64,000 nucleotides of DNA from Pseudomonas sp. MYb327 (GCF_040438925.1 NZ_CP159258.1:882001-946000); one strand, 5' to 3'. Shown: positions 8,416 through 18,945, counted from the stretch's first letter. Program-made: numbers and translations. The notes: a model not told the origin generated them from the letters alone.

Positions 8416-9369
8416 TTAACTGGTGCGAAGTCCGTCAATAAACCCAAGGATTCGCGCACCCAGCTCGGCCGCCAGGGGCAATTGCGGATCTTTATAGGAA
8501 GCCAATTGCCGTTTTACGTCGTTGGGCACGATGCGCATGACGTGGTTCATGCCTTCAATCAGTGCCAGTTCGGCGTCAGGTTTGGCGGCTTTGAGCAGTT
8601 TGGCGTCGTTGATGCCGACCTGAATGTCGTTGCTGCCCTGGATGATCAGCGCCGGCATTTTCAGTTTGGCGAACGCCGCCGCCGGGTCCTGGCGGAACAG
8701 CGAAATCAGGTACGGCTGCACACTTGGGCGGAAAATCACCTGCAATTGCGGCGGTACGTTGTTGTCGGTTTTTCCGGCCTTGAGGCTGTCGAGCAATTCA
8801 TTGCTGCGCAGCATTAGCGGTGGTGGCAGGCGATTGCCCAGTTGCTCGCGCAAGACTTGATCGATCGGCCGGGCGCTGCCGGACATGGAAATCACCGCCG
8901 CCGCATCGACGCTCGGCGCCGCGAGGCTGGCGATCAACGCACCTTCACTGTGGCCCAACAGAATCAGCTGGCTGAAGCGCGGATCGGTTTTAAGTTTTCG
9001 GCTCCAGGCTTCGGCGTCGGCGACATAGGCCTCTACCGTCAGATTACGCTCGTCCGGTGTGGCCGCCAGGCTCGCGGCCACGCCGCGCTTGTCGTAGCGC
9101 ACGCTGGCGATGTTGTGTTTGGCCAGCACCCAGGCCAGTCGTTTCAGGCTGTCGTTACGCCCGCCCTCGGGGTTGTTTCCGTCGCGATCCGTAGGACCGG
9201 AGCCGGAAATAATCAGGACAACCGGCACCGGTGTGTCGGATTTTGGCAACAGCAATGAGCCGAAAAGCTCACCGGTGCCGGTGTCCAACGTGATCGGCCT
9301 TTGCAGGACAGTGGCCTGGGCGAAGCCGGAAATCAGGGTAAGGCTCAAGGCTAGAACTCGCAGCATCAT
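8416..9369 (-). CDS. Secreted/periplasmic alpha/beta hydrolase
   Basis: A 317-residue alpha/beta hydrolase with an N-terminal signal peptide (MLRVLALSLTLISGFAQA). The oxyanion region is VVLIISGSGPTDRDGN, the nucleophile elbow is LLGHSEGALIA (GHSEG), the acid is in IIQGSNDIQV and the histidine in IEGMNHVMR. The GSGPTDRDGNNP block is typical of dienelactone-hydrolase-like esterases of the YqiA/PA1680 kind. Two adjacent ATG codons (9369 and 9366) are possible; neither has a strong ribosome site, so the exact start is uncertain by one residue, and a frame to 9414 would put 15 polar residues before the signal peptide. Substrate is unknown. It is divergent from aroC. Confidence 0.85.
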   Translation of the reverse strand: MMLRVLALSLTLISGFAQATVLQRPITLDTGTGELFGSLLLPKSDTPVPVVLIISGSGPTDRDGNNPEGGRNDSLKRLAWVLAKHNIASVRYDKRGVAASLAATPDERNLTVEAYVADAEAWSRKLKTDPRFSQLILLGHSEGALIASLAAPSVDAAAVISMSGSARPIDQVLREQLGNRLPPPLMLRSNELLDSLKAGKTDNNVPPQLQVIFRPSVQPYLISLFRQDPAAAFAKLKMPALIIQGSNDIQVGINDAKLLKAAKPDAELALIEGMNHVMRIVPNDVKRQLASYKDPQLPLAAELGARILGFIDGLRTS

Positions 9370-9498
9370 CACGCCATCATTAACAAGATGCCGGTTGGAC
9401 TCACCGGCACCCATAAGGTTCGAGGATGAACTACTTGGGTAGCCTGCGTATACTGGCGCGCATTACGTATTCAGGTTCGATTTCACGGAGCGTCCCGC

Positions 9499-10590
9499 AT
9501 GTCCGGCAATACCTACGGCAAGCTGTTCACTGTCACCACCGCTGGCGAAAGCCATGGTCCGGCGTTGGTCGCCATTGTCGATGGCTGCCCGCCGGGCCTG
9601 GAGATTTCCCTTGAGGATCTGCAGCGCGACCTGGACCGCCGCAAGCCTGGCACCAGCCGCCACACCACCCAACGCCAGGAAGCCGACGAAGTCGAAATCC
9701 TCTCCGGCGTGTTCGAAGGTCGTACCACCGGTTGTGCCATTGGCCTGTTGATTCGCAACACCGACCAGAAGTCCAAGGACTACTCGGCGATCAAGGATCT
9801 GTTCCGCCCGGCCCACGCCGACTACACCTATCACCACAAATACGGCGAGCGCGATTACCGTGGCGGCGGCCGCAGTTCGGCCCGCGAAACCGCGATGCGT
9901 GTGGCCGCTGGTGCGATTGCTAAAAAGTACCTGGCCAGTCAGGGCATCGTCATTCGCGGCTATATGAGCCAACTCGGCCCGATCGAAATTCCTTTCAAGA
10001 CCTGGGAATCGGTCGAACAAAACGCCTTCTTCAGTCCTGATCCGGACAAAGTGCCGGAACTGGAAGCCTATATGGACCAGTTGCGTCGCGACCAGGATTC
10101 GGTCGGCGCGAAGATCACCGTGGTGGCTGAAGGCGTAATGCCGGGTCTGGGCGAACCGATTTTCGACCGCCTCGACGCCGAACTGGCCCACGCGCTGATG
10201 AGCATCAACGCAGTGAAGGGCGTGGAAATCGGCGCCGGTTTTGCCAGTGTCGCCCAGCGCGGCACCGAGCACCGCGATGAAATGACCCCGGAAGGTTTCC
10301 TCAGCAACAACGCTGGCGGCATCCTCGGCGGCATTTCTTCCGGTCAGCCGATCGTCGCGCACCTGGCGCTGAAACCGACGTCCAGCATCACCACGCCAGG
10401 CCGTTCCATCGACATCAACGGCAATCCGGTGGACGTGATCACTAAGGGGCGCCACGACCCGTGCGTCGGCATCCGCGCCACGCCGATTGCCGAAGCAATG
10501 ATGGCCATCGTGCTGATGGATCACCTGCTGCGTCACCGCGGGCAGAACGCCGATGTGCGCGTGAGCACGCCGGTGCTGGGTCAGCTTTAA
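9499..10590 (+). CDS. aroC: Chorismate synthase
   Basis: A 363-residue enzyme catalysing the last shikimate-pathway step, 5-enolpyruvylshikimate-3-phosphate to chorismate, using reduced FMN. It starts with the invariant [20 protein letters not shown], and carries [28 protein letters not shown] sequence near residues 110-130 and the C-terminal [19 protein letters not shown] block. Length is normal. It heads a run with the MFS carrier (35-base gap) and mtnBDC, so aromatic synthesis and methionine salvage are probably co-transcribed here, as in P. aeruginosa. Confidence 0.97.
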   Translation: MSGNTYGKLFTVTTAGESHGPALVAIVDGCPPGLEISLEDLQRDLDRRKPGTSRHTTQRQEADEVEILSGVFEGRTTGCAIGLLIRNTDQKSKDYSAIKDLFRPAHADYTYHHKYGERDYRGGGRSSARETAMRVAAGAIAKKYLASQGIVIRGYMSQLGPIEIPFKTWESVEQNAFFSPDPDKVPELEAYMDQLRRDQDSVGAKITVVAEGVMPGLGEPIFDRLDAELAHALMSINAVKGVEIGAGFASVAQRGTEHRDEMTPEGFLSNNAGGILGGISSGQPIVAHLALKPTSSITTPGRSIDINGNPVDVITKGRHDPCVGIRATPIAEAMMAIVLMDHLLRHRGQNADVRVSTPVLGQL

Positions 10591-10624
10591 TGGCCGACCT
10601 CACGGCCGCCAGGGTCTGACGACG

Positions 10625-11770
10625 TTGGCGGCGCTCCCGTACTGGCGGCTTTCCAGTTTCTATCTGTTTTATTTCGCCTTGCTCGGTTCGACAGCGCCGT
10701 TCCTGGCGCTGTACTTCGATCATCTCGGATTTTCCGCGGCGCGCATCGGCGAGTTGGTGGCGATCCCGATGTTGATGCGCTGCGTTGCACCGAACATCTG
10801 GGGCTGGCTCGGTGACTACACTGGCCGGCGCCTGGCCATCGTGCGCTTCGGCGCGGTCTGCACGCTGCTGACGTTTTCGCTGATTTTCGTCAGCAAGACT
10901 TACGCCTGGCTGGCGATGGTCATGGCCTTGCACGCGTTCTTCTGGCACGCGGTATTGCCGCAATTCGAAGTCATCACCCTGGCGCACCTGAACGGGCAGA
11001 CCTCGCGCTACAGCCAGATTCGCCTGTGGGGCTCCATTGGTTTCATCATCACCGTGGTCGCGCTCGGGCGCTTGTTCGAATGGCTTAGCCTCGACATTTA
11101 CCCAGCGGCGCTGGTGCTGATCATGGCCGGTATCGTGCTCAGCAGTCTGTGGGTGCCGAACGCTCAACCGATCCAGGGTGAACGCTTGACGGGGGACGGG
11201 TTCCTCGCCCAATTGCGCAGCCCCGGCGTCTTGGCGTTCTATGGTTGCGTGGCGCTGATGCAGATGAGCCACGGGCCGTATTACACGTTTTTGACCTTGC
11301 ACCTTGAACGTCTGGGTTACAGCCGTGGCGTGATCGGCATGCTCTGGGCCGTCGGCGTCGTGGCCGAGGTTTTGATGTTTATGTTCATGAGCAAGATTCT
11401 TGCGCGCTTCTCAATCCGCCGGGTGCTGCTGGCGAGTTTTCTATTGGCGGCGTTGCGCTGGATATTGCTCGGGTCATTGGCCGAGTTTCTCTGGGTATTG
11501 TTGTTTGCCCAAGTGCTGCACGCGGCGACGTTCGGCAGCTTTCACGCCGCTGCCATTTCATTCGTGCAACGTAGCTTCGGCGCGCGCCAGCAAGGGCAGG
11601 GCCAGGCGTTGTACGCCGCATTGGCCGGCACCGGCGGCGCACTGGGCGCGTTGTATTCCGGTTATAGCTGGAACGCACTCGGCGCGGCATGGACCTTTAG
11701 TATTGCCAGTCTCGCAGCCCTCGCGGCTGCCGTTATCATTGCCACACGTATGCAAGAGGACAGGCCATGA
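10625..11770 (+). CDS. MFS transporter (HcaT/nucleoside-permease-like)
   Basis: A 381-residue, twelve-helix major facilitator beginning PYWRLSSFYLFYFALLGSTAPFLALYF, with GWLGDYTGRR in the 2-3 loop, the position of the MFS A motif, and repeated helices to the C-terminus. It resembles the HcaT/LacY-fold branch annotated as phenylpropionate or nucleoside permeases. The start is TTG with AGGG about ten bases upstream; no in-frame ATG or GTG lies before the first helix. The last four bases overlap the mtnB start, implying translational coupling. Its place between aroC and mtnB is conserved in pseudomonads and suggests, without proving, transport of a sulfur-salvage metabolite such as methylthioadenosine or methylthioribose. 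Confidence 0.85.
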   Translation: MAALPYWRLSSFYLFYFALLGSTAPFLALYFDHLGFSAARIGELVAIPMLMRCVAPNIWGWLGDYTGRRLAIVRFGAVCTLLTFSLIFVSKTYAWLAMVMALHAFFWHAVLPQFEVITLAHLNGQTSRYSQIRLWGSIGFIITVVALGRLFEWLSLDIYPAALVLIMAGIVLSSLWVPNAQPIQGERLTGDGFLAQLRSPGVLAFYGCVALMQMSHGPYYTFLTLHLERLGYSRGVIGMLWAVGVVAEVLMFMFMSKILARFSIRRVLLASFLLAALRWILLGSLAEFLWVLLFAQVLHAATFGSFHAAAISFVQRSFGARQQGQGQALYAALAGTGGALGALYSGYSWNALGAAWTFSIASLAALAAAVIIATRMQEDRP

Positions 11771-12393
11771 GCCTTACCCGTGAACACCTCGCCCAGGAAA
11801 TCATCGACGCCGGGCGTTTTCTTTATGGCCGTGGCTGGTCTCCGGCCACCAGCAGCAATTATTCAAACCGTTTGTCGGCGACCGAAGCCTTGCTGACGGT
11901 GTCCGGCAAACATAAAGGCCAGTTGGGCCTCGACGATGTGCTGGCCACCGACCTGTCGGGCAACAGCCTGGAACCGGGGAAGAAACCGTCCGCCGAAACG
12001 TTGCTGCACACGCAACTTTACAACTGGCGCGCGGAAATCGGCGCGGTGCTGCACACCCATTCGGTGAATGCGACGGTGCTGTCGCGGCTGACGCGAGAGG
12101 ATTTCATCGAGTTCGAAGACTACGAGCTGCAAAAAGCCTTCAGCGGTGTTTCGACCCACGAATCCCGTGTGCGGGTGCCGATTTTCGACAACGATCAGGA
12201 CATTGCGCGCCTCGCCGCCAAGGTTCAGCCTTGGCTCGAAGCCCACCCCGATTGCGTGGGTTATCTGATTCGCGGCCATGGCCTCTACACCTGGGGCGCG
12301 CGCATGAGCGACGCCCTGCGGCAGATCGAGGCCTTTGAATTTTTGTTCGAGTGCGAGTTGAAGATGCTCTCGCTCTCTAACCGTAAAGCATGA
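11767..12393 (+). CDS. mtnB: Methylthioribulose-1-phosphate dehydratase
   Basis: A 208-residue class II aldolase-fold enzyme of the methionine salvage pathway; it dehydrates 5-methylthioribulose-1-phosphate. The zinc-site histidines appear in VLHTHSVNATVLSR and in IRGHGLYTWG, and the N-terminal GWSPATSSNYSNRLS is typical of MtnB rather than of fuculose aldolases. Its ATG overlaps the stop of the MFS gene. It is followed after 20 bases by mtnD and then mtnC, giving three consecutive pathway steps. mtnA and mtnP are not in the window. Confidence 0.95.
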   Translation: MSLTREHLAQEIIDAGRFLYGRGWSPATSSNYSNRLSATEALLTVSGKHKGQLGLDDVLATDLSGNSLEPGKKPSAETLLHTQLYNWRAEIGAVLHTHSVNATVLSRLTREDFIEFEDYELQKAFSGVSTHESRVRVPIFDNDQDIARLAAKVQPWLEAHPDCVGYLIRGHGLYTWGARMSDALRQIEAFEFLFECELKMLSLSNRKA

Positions 12394-12413
12394 ACCGTTA
12401 AGGAGTTGCCCTG

Positions 12414-12959
12414 ATGAGCAGCCTGTCCGTTTACCACGTCTCCAGCCCTGAAATTCCCAACAAGGTGCTGACCCATCTCGAAGATATTCAGTCGACCCTG
12501 GCTGAGCAAGGCGTGCGTTTCGACCGTTGGCAAGCCGCGGCGAAGATCCAGCCCGGCGCCGGCCAGGAGGAAGTGATCGCCGCCTATCAGGAGCAGATCG
12601 ACAAGTTGATGACCGAGCGCGGTTACATCACCGTCGATGTCATCAGCCTCAACAGCGATCACCCGCAAAAAGCCGAGCTGCGCGCCAAGTTCCTCGACGA
12701 ACATCGTCATGGCGAAGACGAAGTACGCTTTTTCGTCGCCGGTCGTGGGCTGTTTACCTTGCACATCGACGACTACGTCTACGCCGTACTTTGCGAGAAA
12801 AATGACCTGATCTCGGTGCCGGCCGGCACCCCGCACTGGTTCGACATGGGCGAGCATCCGCATTTTGTCGCGATCCGCCTGTTCAACAACCCGGAAGGCT
12901 GGGTGGCCAATTTCACCGGCGAAGACATCGCCAGCCGTTTCCCGCGTCTTGAGGACTGA
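12414..12959 (+). CDS. mtnD: Acireductone dioxygenase
   Basis: A 181-residue cupin that oxidises the acireductone formed in methionine salvage; with Fe it yields the methionine precursor KMTB, with Ni an off-pathway product. Metal ligands are seen in [18 protein letters not shown] (HxHx4E pattern around residues 97-103) and the later histidine in [15 protein letters not shown]. Length and ends are normal. AAGGAG lies nine bases before the ATG. It lies between mtnB and mtnC. Confidence 0.96.
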   Translation: MSSLSVYHVSSPEIPNKVLTHLEDIQSTLAEQGVRFDRWQAAAKIQPGAGQEEVIAAYQEQIDKLMTERGYITVDVISLNSDHPQKAELRAKFLDEHRHGEDEVRFFVAGRGLFTLHIDDYVYAVLCEKNDLISVPAGTPHWFDMGEHPHFVAIRLFNNPEGWVANFTGEDIASRFPRLED

Positions 12960-12963
12960 GTCG

Positions 12964-13647
12964 ATGCCGATCAAAGCGATTCTTACCGACATCGAAGGCA
13001 CCACCAGCGCGGTGAGTTTTGTGTTCGACGTGCTGTTTCCTTACGCCGCCAAACACCTGCCGGAATTCGTCCGCCAGAACGCCGAGCGCTCAGATGTGGC
13101 CGAACAATTGGCCGCCGTACGCCTCGACAGCAACGAGCCGAATGCCGACGTCGAGCGGGTCATCGAGATATTGCTGGGCTGGATTGCCGAAGACCGTAAG
13201 GCCACGCCGCTCAAGGCTTTGCAAGGGATGGTCTGGGAGCAGGGCTATCAGGCCGGACACTTGAAAGGTCACGTGTATCCGGATGCGGTCGAAGCGCTCA
13301 AGCGCTGGCATCAGGCAGGCTATCAACTGTTCGTTTATTCCTCGGGCTCGATCCAGGCACAGCGCCTGGTCTTCGGCTGCTCGGAGGCGGGGGATTTGAC
13401 GCCGTTGTTCAGCGGCTATTTCGACACCACGTCGGGGCCCAAGCGAGAACCGCAGTCCTACGCCAACATCACGAAGGCTATTGGCCTGGAAGCGGCGCAG
13501 ATTTTGTTCCTGTCGGACATCGTCGAAGAGCTCGATGCGGCGCGTGCAGCGGGGATGGCGACTTGCGGACTGGCCCGCGAGGGCGGTGAGCTGGCAGGGC
13601 ACGTGACTGTGGACAGTTTTGCGCGAATCGATCCTTTGGTGTTTTAA
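12964..13647 (+). CDS. mtnC: Enolase-phosphatase E1 (acireductone synthase)
   Basis: A 227-residue HAD-superfamily enzyme that enolises and dephosphorylates 2,3-diketo-5-methylthiopentyl-1-phosphate. HAD motif I is [15 protein letters not shown], motif II is [11 protein letters not shown], the lysine is in [11 protein letters not shown], and the acidic motif is [12 protein letters not shown]. The ATG at 12964, four bases after the mtnD stop, gives the standard [12 protein letters not shown] start. It ends the mtnBDC run and is followed by a REP palindrome. Confidence 0.96.
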   Translation: MPIKAILTDIEGTTSAVSFVFDVLFPYAAKHLPEFVRQNAERSDVAEQLAAVRLDSNEPNADVERVIEILLGWIAEDRKATPLKALQGMVWEQGYQAGHLKGHVYPDAVEALKRWHQAGYQLFVYSSGSIQAQRLVFGCSEAGDLTPLFSGYFDTTSGPKREPQSYANITKAIGLEAAQILFLSDIVEELDAARAAGMATCGLAREGGELAGHVTVDSFARIDPLVF

Positions 13648-13663
13648 AGTAAAAACCCAACTC

Positions 13664-13732
13664 AAAAGATCGCAGCCTTCGGCAGCTCCTACACGGCTTT
13701 ATGTAGGAGTAGCCGAAGGCTGCGATCTTTTA
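13664..13732. repeat. REP-type palindrome, GATCGCAGCC family
   Basis: AAAGATCGCAGCCTTCGGC and its complement GCCGAAGGCTGCGATCTTT form 20-base arms around about 29 bases. A closely similar element is present at 21526-21581. It separates convergent mtnC and the DUF3509 gene. Confidence 0.85.
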
Positions 13733-13751
13733 ATCTTTCCCGCTTGAACAT

Positions 13752-14033
13752 TTACAGCGAGTGATAAGTCGGCAGGGCAAACCGTTGCTGACTCTGCAGC
13801 ATGGAGATTTGCGGCAGTTCACTCGCTTGTTCAGCCAGATCACGGCGAATCGCACTGATGACCCACGACAATTGGTCGCCGTTGTGCAATTGCTGATAGG
13901 AAATCGAGCGTTTGAACACTCTGTCTTCTGCGCCGCCGCGCAGCGTCAGCAGAATCCCGCCGTCAGGTCGTGCCTGGGTGGAGACTTCGAAGTTGGAGAA
14001 CAAGGATGCAAATTTTTCCTGGATCAGGCTCAT
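13752..14033 (-). CDS. DUF3509 domain protein
   Basis: A 93-residue soluble protein matching, by recollection, the pseudomonad-restricted DUF3509 family: MSLIQEKFASLFSNFEVSTQARPDGGILLTL, then FKRSISYQQLHNGDQLSWVISAIRRDLAE. Function is unknown. The ATG at 14033 has GGAG ten bases upstream and gives the usual family start; the frame is open further upstream through AT-rich DNA that does not look coding. It stands alone between REP DNA and the acyl-CoA synthetase, transcribed away from the latter. Confidence 0.82.
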   Translation of the reverse strand: MSLIQEKFASLFSNFEVSTQARPDGGILLTLRGGAEDRVFKRSISYQQLHNGDQLSWVISAIRRDLAEQASELPQISMLQSQQRFALPTYHSL

Positions 14034-14376
14034 GTCTTTCAGCTCCGTAAGTACTTGAATGGCAAGCATGCGGAGAGAGCTGCAGCGATTGTGCCAGTAT
14101 TTGAAATTGATAAAAATCGTTATAAAACAATAACTTATATTTTTTGTGGATTTTTTGTTTCGTGCAATCTGCATGAAGGGCCATCGTGCATCCTGCATTT
14201 TGCGAGATCGTCGGCGATTGAATGGAACCATTCGGCATCCCGGTGCTCACCATTTTTCGCATCGCTTCGCGGATACAAAACATTTCAAAAACTGCGTGTA
14301 CAGCGCCAGAACCGTTGACGTATTTTCGGACTCAATCTACGCCGCCCGATAATAAGAAGATCGAACGGGAGCAACC
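14034..14376. other. Divergent intergenic region, 343 bases
   Basis: This stretch separates the DUF3509 gene from the acyl-CoA synthetase. It contains a distinctly AT-rich segment (about 14090-14160), unlike the GC-rich surroundings, which should hold promoters for one or both genes. No RNA gene or clear operator was recognised. Confidence 0.5.
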
Positions 14377-16215
14377 ATGAGCCGCACGCCAAGCGCCAAG
14401 ATTACCTGGAGCATGATGCTCCGCAAGCTGCCTTCGATTGCCAAAGCCATTCCTCGGGTGGTCAAGGGAATGAAGGTTGCCAACGTCAAGGATCCGACCC
14501 AATCGTGTGGCCTGGGCTGGAGTTTCGAGCAAGCGACCTTGCGAAATCCCGATGGCCCGGCCTTGTTGCATGGCGAAGTGACGCTGAGTTATGCACAGGT
14601 CAACGAGTGGGCCAATCGCATCGCCCATCACCTGACTACCCAGGGCATCGGCAAGGGCGATGTGGTCGCAGTCTTCATCGAGAATCGTCCGGAACTGCTG
14701 GTAACGATTCTGGCGGTGGCCAAAGTCGGTGCCATCAGTGCCTTGCTCAATACCTCACAGACCCGGGATGCCCTCGCGCACAGCCTGATCCTGGTAGCGC
14801 CGGTGGCGATCGTGGTTGGCGAAGAATTGCTTCCGGCATTTCAGGCGGTGCGCGAACGGGTGCCGATCGCGGCGGTGCGTACCTGGTTTGTCGCCGATCA
14901 GGACACTTACAGCCATCCAGGCATTGCGCCCGAGGGCTTCATCAACCTGATGACAGCCAGCATCGACACCTGCGGCGATAACCCGGCGAGCAGCCAGCAG
15001 ATTTTTTTCGACGATCCTTGCTTCTACATCTACACCTCGGGCACCACGGGATTGCCCAAGGCTGGGGTGTTCAAGCATGGCCGCTGGATGCGCAGCTCGG
15101 CGAGCTTCGGCATGATCGCCCTGGATATGCGCCCGGACGACATCGTCTATTGCACCTTGCCGCTCTATCACGCCACCGGGCTTTGTGTGTGCTGGGGCTC
15201 GGCTATCAGCGGGGCCTCGGGTTTTGCCATTCGCCGCAAATTCAGCGCCAGTCAGTTTTGGAGTGACGTGCGCAAGTACCGGGCGACCACCCTCGGTTAC
15301 GTCGGCGAGTTGTGCCGGTATCTGATTGATCAGCCGCCCAGCGCAGAAGACAACCAGCACCACGTGAACAAGATGATCGGCAATGGCTTGCGCCCTGGCG
15401 CCTGGAGCGAGTTCAAGACGCGTTTTGGCGTCAATCACATCTGCGAACTGTATGCGGCTAGCGACGGCAACATCGGTTTCACCAACATTCTGAATTTTGA
15501 CAACACCGTCGGTTTTTCCCTGATGTCCTGGGAGTTGGCCGCGTACGATCACGACAGCGGCGCGCCTCTTCGCCAGGCCAATGGCTTCATGCGCAAGGTC
15601 GGCAAAGGCGAGCAAGGGTTACTGTTAGCGAAAATCGACGACAAGGCGCCACTGGACGGCTACACCGATCCAGAGAAAACCGCGAAAGTCGTCCTGCATG
15701 ACGTATTCGTCAACGGCGATCGTTACTTCAATACCGGCGACCTGTTGCGCAACATCGGTTTTGGTCACGCGCAGTTCGTCGATCGCTTAGGTGACACCTA
15801 TCGCTGGAAGGGCGAAAACGTCTCGACCACCGAAGTCGAAAACATCCTCCTGCAACACCCGCACATTTCCGAAGCCGTGGCTTATGGCGTGGAAATCCGC
15901 AACACCAACGGCCGCGCGGGAATGGCCGCGATTACCCCGGCCGAATCCCTGGCGACCCTGGATTTCAGCGAACTACTGGCCTTCGCCCGGCAACACATGC
16001 CGGCCTACGCGGTGCCATTGTTCTTGCGGGTGAAAGTGAAAATGGAGACCACCGGCACCTTCAAATACCAGAAAACCCGGCTCAAGGACGAAGGCTTCGA
16101 CCCGGACAGAACCGGCGATGATCCGATCTACGCGTGGTTGCCAGGAAGCGAAACCTACGTGCAAGTCACCGATCAAGTGTTGATCGACATTCGCAGTGGG
16201 AAATACCGCTATTGA
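14377..16215 (+). CDS. Long-chain acyl-CoA synthetase (FadD6/FATP-like)
   Basis: A 612-residue AMP-forming ligase. The adenylate-forming P-loop is CFYIYTSGTTGLPKAG (about residues 215-230), followed by the YCTLPLYHATGLC region, the ELYAASDGNIGF motif where most family members have YGATE, NTGDLLRNIGFGHAQFVDRLGDTYRWKGENVSTTEVE (hinge, spanning two motifs) and the C-terminal lysine region TGTFKYQKTRLKDEGFD. This layout is that of FadD6/fatty-acid transport protein (FATP) synthetases that activate very-long or long-chain acids. A GAGC ribosome site lies upstream of the ATG. It is monocistronic. Although a CoA ligase (AtuH) belongs to the terpene pathway, this gene lies 40 kb from the atu operon and is not that type. 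Confidence 0.88.
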   Translation: MSRTPSAKITWSMMLRKLPSIAKAIPRVVKGMKVANVKDPTQSCGLGWSFEQATLRNPDGPALLHGEVTLSYAQVNEWANRIAHHLTTQGIGKGDVVAVFIENRPELLVTILAVAKVGAISALLNTSQTRDALAHSLILVAPVAIVVGEELLPAFQAVRERVPIAAVRTWFVADQDTYSHPGIAPEGFINLMTASIDTCGDNPASSQQIFFDDPCFYIYTSGTTGLPKAGVFKHGRWMRSSASFGMIALDMRPDDIVYCTLPLYHATGLCVCWGSAISGASGFAIRRKFSASQFWSDVRKYRATTLGYVGELCRYLIDQPPSAEDNQHHVNKMIGNGLRPGAWSEFKTRFGVNHICELYAASDGNIGFTNILNFDNTVGFSLMSWELAAYDHDSGAPLRQANGFMRKVGKGEQGLLLAKIDDKAPLDGYTDPEKTAKVVLHDVFVNGDRYFNTGDLLRNIGFGHAQFVDRLGDTYRWKGENVSTTEVENILLQHPHISEAVAYGVEIRNTNGRAGMAAITPAESLATLDFSELLAFARQHMPAYAVPLFLRVKVKMETTGTFKYQKTRLKDEGFDPDRTGDDPIYAWLPGSETYVQVTDQVLIDIRSGKYRY

Positions 16216-16311
16216 ATGTGGCTATGAGCCCGCACCACAAAAAAGAAGTGACAGTGTCCAGGCTGCTCGGGAAACTGTCGGTTTTCCGAATGACAGAAAG
16301 TGGAGTGTCCA

Positions 16312-16830
16312 ATGTCAGACCAAAGCCGCCAAATGACCCCCGAAGAAGCTGCGGAGTTTGCCGAACAGGTATTCAACAAGGCACGCGAGGGCGATGCGGC
16401 CATGATGGCTGCGCTGCTGACCAAGGGCCTGCCGCCGAACCTGCGCAACCACAAGGGCGACACCTTGCTGATGCTGGCCGCTTACCATGGCCATGTGGAA
16501 ACCGTAAAAGTCCTGCTCGAACACAAGGCCGACCCGGAGATCCGCAACGACAACGGTCAAAGCCCGATCGCCGGTGCGGCCTTCAAGGGTGACCTGGCCG
16601 TGGTCACGGCGCTGGTCGAAGGTGGCGCGCAGGTTGAAGGTTCGTCCTTCGACGGCCGTACCGCGTTGATGATGGCTGCGATGTTCAACCGCGTGGCGAT
16701 CGTTGACTACCTGATCAGCAAAGGCGCCGATCCCAAAGCCAAGGACGCCAATGGCGTCACCGCACTGGACGCCGCCAAGACGCTGGGCGCTACCGATACC
16801 ATCGCGCAGCTGGAAAAATTGCTGGGCTGA
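16312..16830 (+). CDS. Ankyrin-repeat protein
   Basis: A 172-residue protein made of about four ankyrin repeats after a 30-residue helical lead. Recognisable units include HKGDTLLMLAAYHGHVETVK, NGQSPIAGAAFKGDLAVVTA, FDGRTALMMAAMFNRVAIVD and NGVTALDAAKTLGATDTIA. There is no signal peptide, so it is probably cytoplasmic and mediates protein-protein contact. The start at 16312 has GGAG seven bases upstream. Small ankyrin proteins next to catalase are common in pseudomonads, but no catalase is adjacent here. Partner is unknown. Confidence 0.9.
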   Translation: MSDQSRQMTPEEAAEFAEQVFNKAREGDAAMMAALLTKGLPPNLRNHKGDTLLMLAAYHGHVETVKVLLEHKADPEIRNDNGQSPIAGAAFKGDLAVVTALVEGGAQVEGSSFDGRTALMMAAMFNRVAIVDYLISKGADPKAKDANGVTALDAAKTLGATDTIAQLEKLLG

Positions 16831-16846
16831 TACTGCGCAATACCTC

Positions 16847-16946
16847 TGTGGCGAGGGAGCTTGCTCCCCGCTCGGCTGCGAAGTAGTCGCAAATGGTCAA
16901 TTTGGGGGCGCTCCTCACCCCAGCGGGAGCAAGCTCCCTCGCCACA
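16847..16946. repeat. REP doublet with 22-base arms
   Basis: TGTGGCGAGGGAGCTTGCTC at one end is mirrored by GAGCAAGCTCCCTCGCCACA at the other, about 55 bases apart. Each arm is itself partly palindromic (GGGAGCTTGCTCCC), the arrangement known as a REPIN/BIME. Confidence 0.88.
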
Positions 16947-17008
16947 ATGTCATTGAGAATGCGGTATCCTTCGCGCCCTCAAAATTCCCTCGCTACAGGA
17001 TCCACCCC

Positions 17009-17539
17009 ATGAAAGTCGCACTCGTCGAACTCATCAGCAAAATCAGCTCCGGGTGCATGGGCGATGACGAAATCCTCAAGGTCGCTGACGAAGCGGCCCA
17101 GGCCTATGCTGATGCAGAGGGTTTTCTGACGGCCAATCCGGATATCAACTACGACGACACTTTCCCGATTCCGCTGGGCGAATGGGTGGTCGTCGGCAGC
17201 TTGCCGGAAACAGTGCTGTTCCAGGCCGATACCTACATGGATCTGTTCGCCCAAATCGTTGACTCGTTTGGCCCGGGTGTCGATTTCAATATCAAACCCA
17301 AGCAACTGGCCAAGACCGAGGCCTTGACCGCGCTCAACCGCATTCAGGTGCAGATGAGCAGCCTGAACAAGGAAAATGGCGGTTACGTGCTGATGAATTT
17401 CAGCCAGTTGCTCGACGACGAGCTGCAAGTCGTACTGGTTTTCGGCAACGACGTGCCACGGGTTCTGGAATTGTGTGCCGAAGTCGGCATCGCGGCCGCG
17501 CCTTCCCTGGAAGCCTTGAAAGTCGCTATCCACGTCTGA
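17009..17539 (+). CDS. Conserved hypothetical protein
   Basis: A 176-residue soluble acidic protein with no signal peptide or membrane helix. Visible sequence: MKVALVELISKISSGCMGDDEILKVADEAAQAYADAEGFL, then PIPLGEWVVVGSLPETVLFQADTYMDLFAQIV, and a C-terminal half with SQLLDDELQVVLVFGNDVPRVLELCAEVGI. In P. aeruginosa a gene of the same size and unknown function lies next to speE, as recalled. The ATG at 17009 follows a REP element by about 60 bases. I see no catalytic motif. Confidence 0.78.
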   Translation: MKVALVELISKISSGCMGDDEILKVADEAAQAYADAEGFLTANPDINYDDTFPIPLGEWVVVGSLPETVLFQADTYMDLFAQIVDSFGPGVDFNIKPKQLAKTEALTALNRIQVQMSSLNKENGGYVLMNFSQLLDDELQVVLVFGNDVPRVLELCAEVGIAAAPSLEALKVAIHV

Positions 17540-17622
17540 AACGTCAAAGCTGTCAATAAAAACGGAACCCTCGCAATGCCCGGCTATCCTAAGAGGGCAA
17601 ATCACTCTTCGGGAGCGTTACC

Positions 17623-17814
17623 ATGGGTTCCACGTTCAATAGCCTGGTAGGCCTGATCATTCTTGCCTTGGACATCTGGGCAATTATCAACGTACTGAAA
17701 AGTGGCGCCGACACTGGGATGAAAGTCCTCTGGGTGCTGTTGATCCTGTTGCTGCCGGTTTTGGGCCTGATCATCTGGGCCATTGCCGGGCCGCGGGGGA
17801 ATGTCAGAATCTGA
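17623..17814 (+). CDS. Small membrane protein with PLDc_N domain
   Basis: A 63-residue protein of two hydrophobic helices, SLVGLIILALDIWAIINVL and VLWVLLILLLPVLGLIIWAI, joined by KSGADTGMKV and ending GPRGNVRI. This is the pattern of the phospholipase D nuclease N-terminal (PLDc_N) domain found as a stand-alone small inner-membrane protein. GGGAGCG lies upstream of the ATG. Function is unknown; it sits between a hypothetical gene and a REP element ahead of speE. Confidence 0.85.
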   Translation: MGSTFNSLVGLIILALDIWAIINVLKSGADTGMKVLWVLLILLLPVLGLIIWAIAGPRGNVRI

Positions 17815-17825
17815 ACGCTCAAAAC

Positions 17826-17912
17826 TGTAGAAGCTGGCTTGCCGGCGATGCAGGCGACGCGGTCGTTAAAGTGCACTGCGCAGATCTTATCGCTGGCAAG
17901 CCAGCTCCCACA
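17826..17912. repeat. REP doublet
   Basis: AAGCTGGCTTGCCGGCGATG at the left is mirrored by ATCGCTGGCAAGCCAGCTCC at the right, about 40 bases apart. Confidence 0.85.
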
Positions 17913-18052
17913 GGGATTGTGTGAATCAGAAGGTTCGACCTGTCATGTTCCGCGACGTAGAATGCGCGCCTTTCCCGGGCAATCGAGCCGATCGATTGGC
18001 CATCATGGGCGGGTAACCGTCCGTTGCCACCGCATTCATCGGAGCACTTCCC

Positions 18053-18928
<876 letters not shown>

Positions 18929-18945
18929 AGAAATACTTGATGCCC

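Noticed and set aside
11700..11770. A SAM-type riboswitch before the methionine-salvage genes
   Set aside because: mtnB overlaps the upstream MFS gene, leaving no leader.
14377..16215. The acyl-CoA synthetase as AtuH
   Set aside because: Its motif pattern (YAASDGN in place of YGATE-like, FATP/FadD6 order) and 40-kb distance from atuA-F do not support a citronellyl-CoA ligase.
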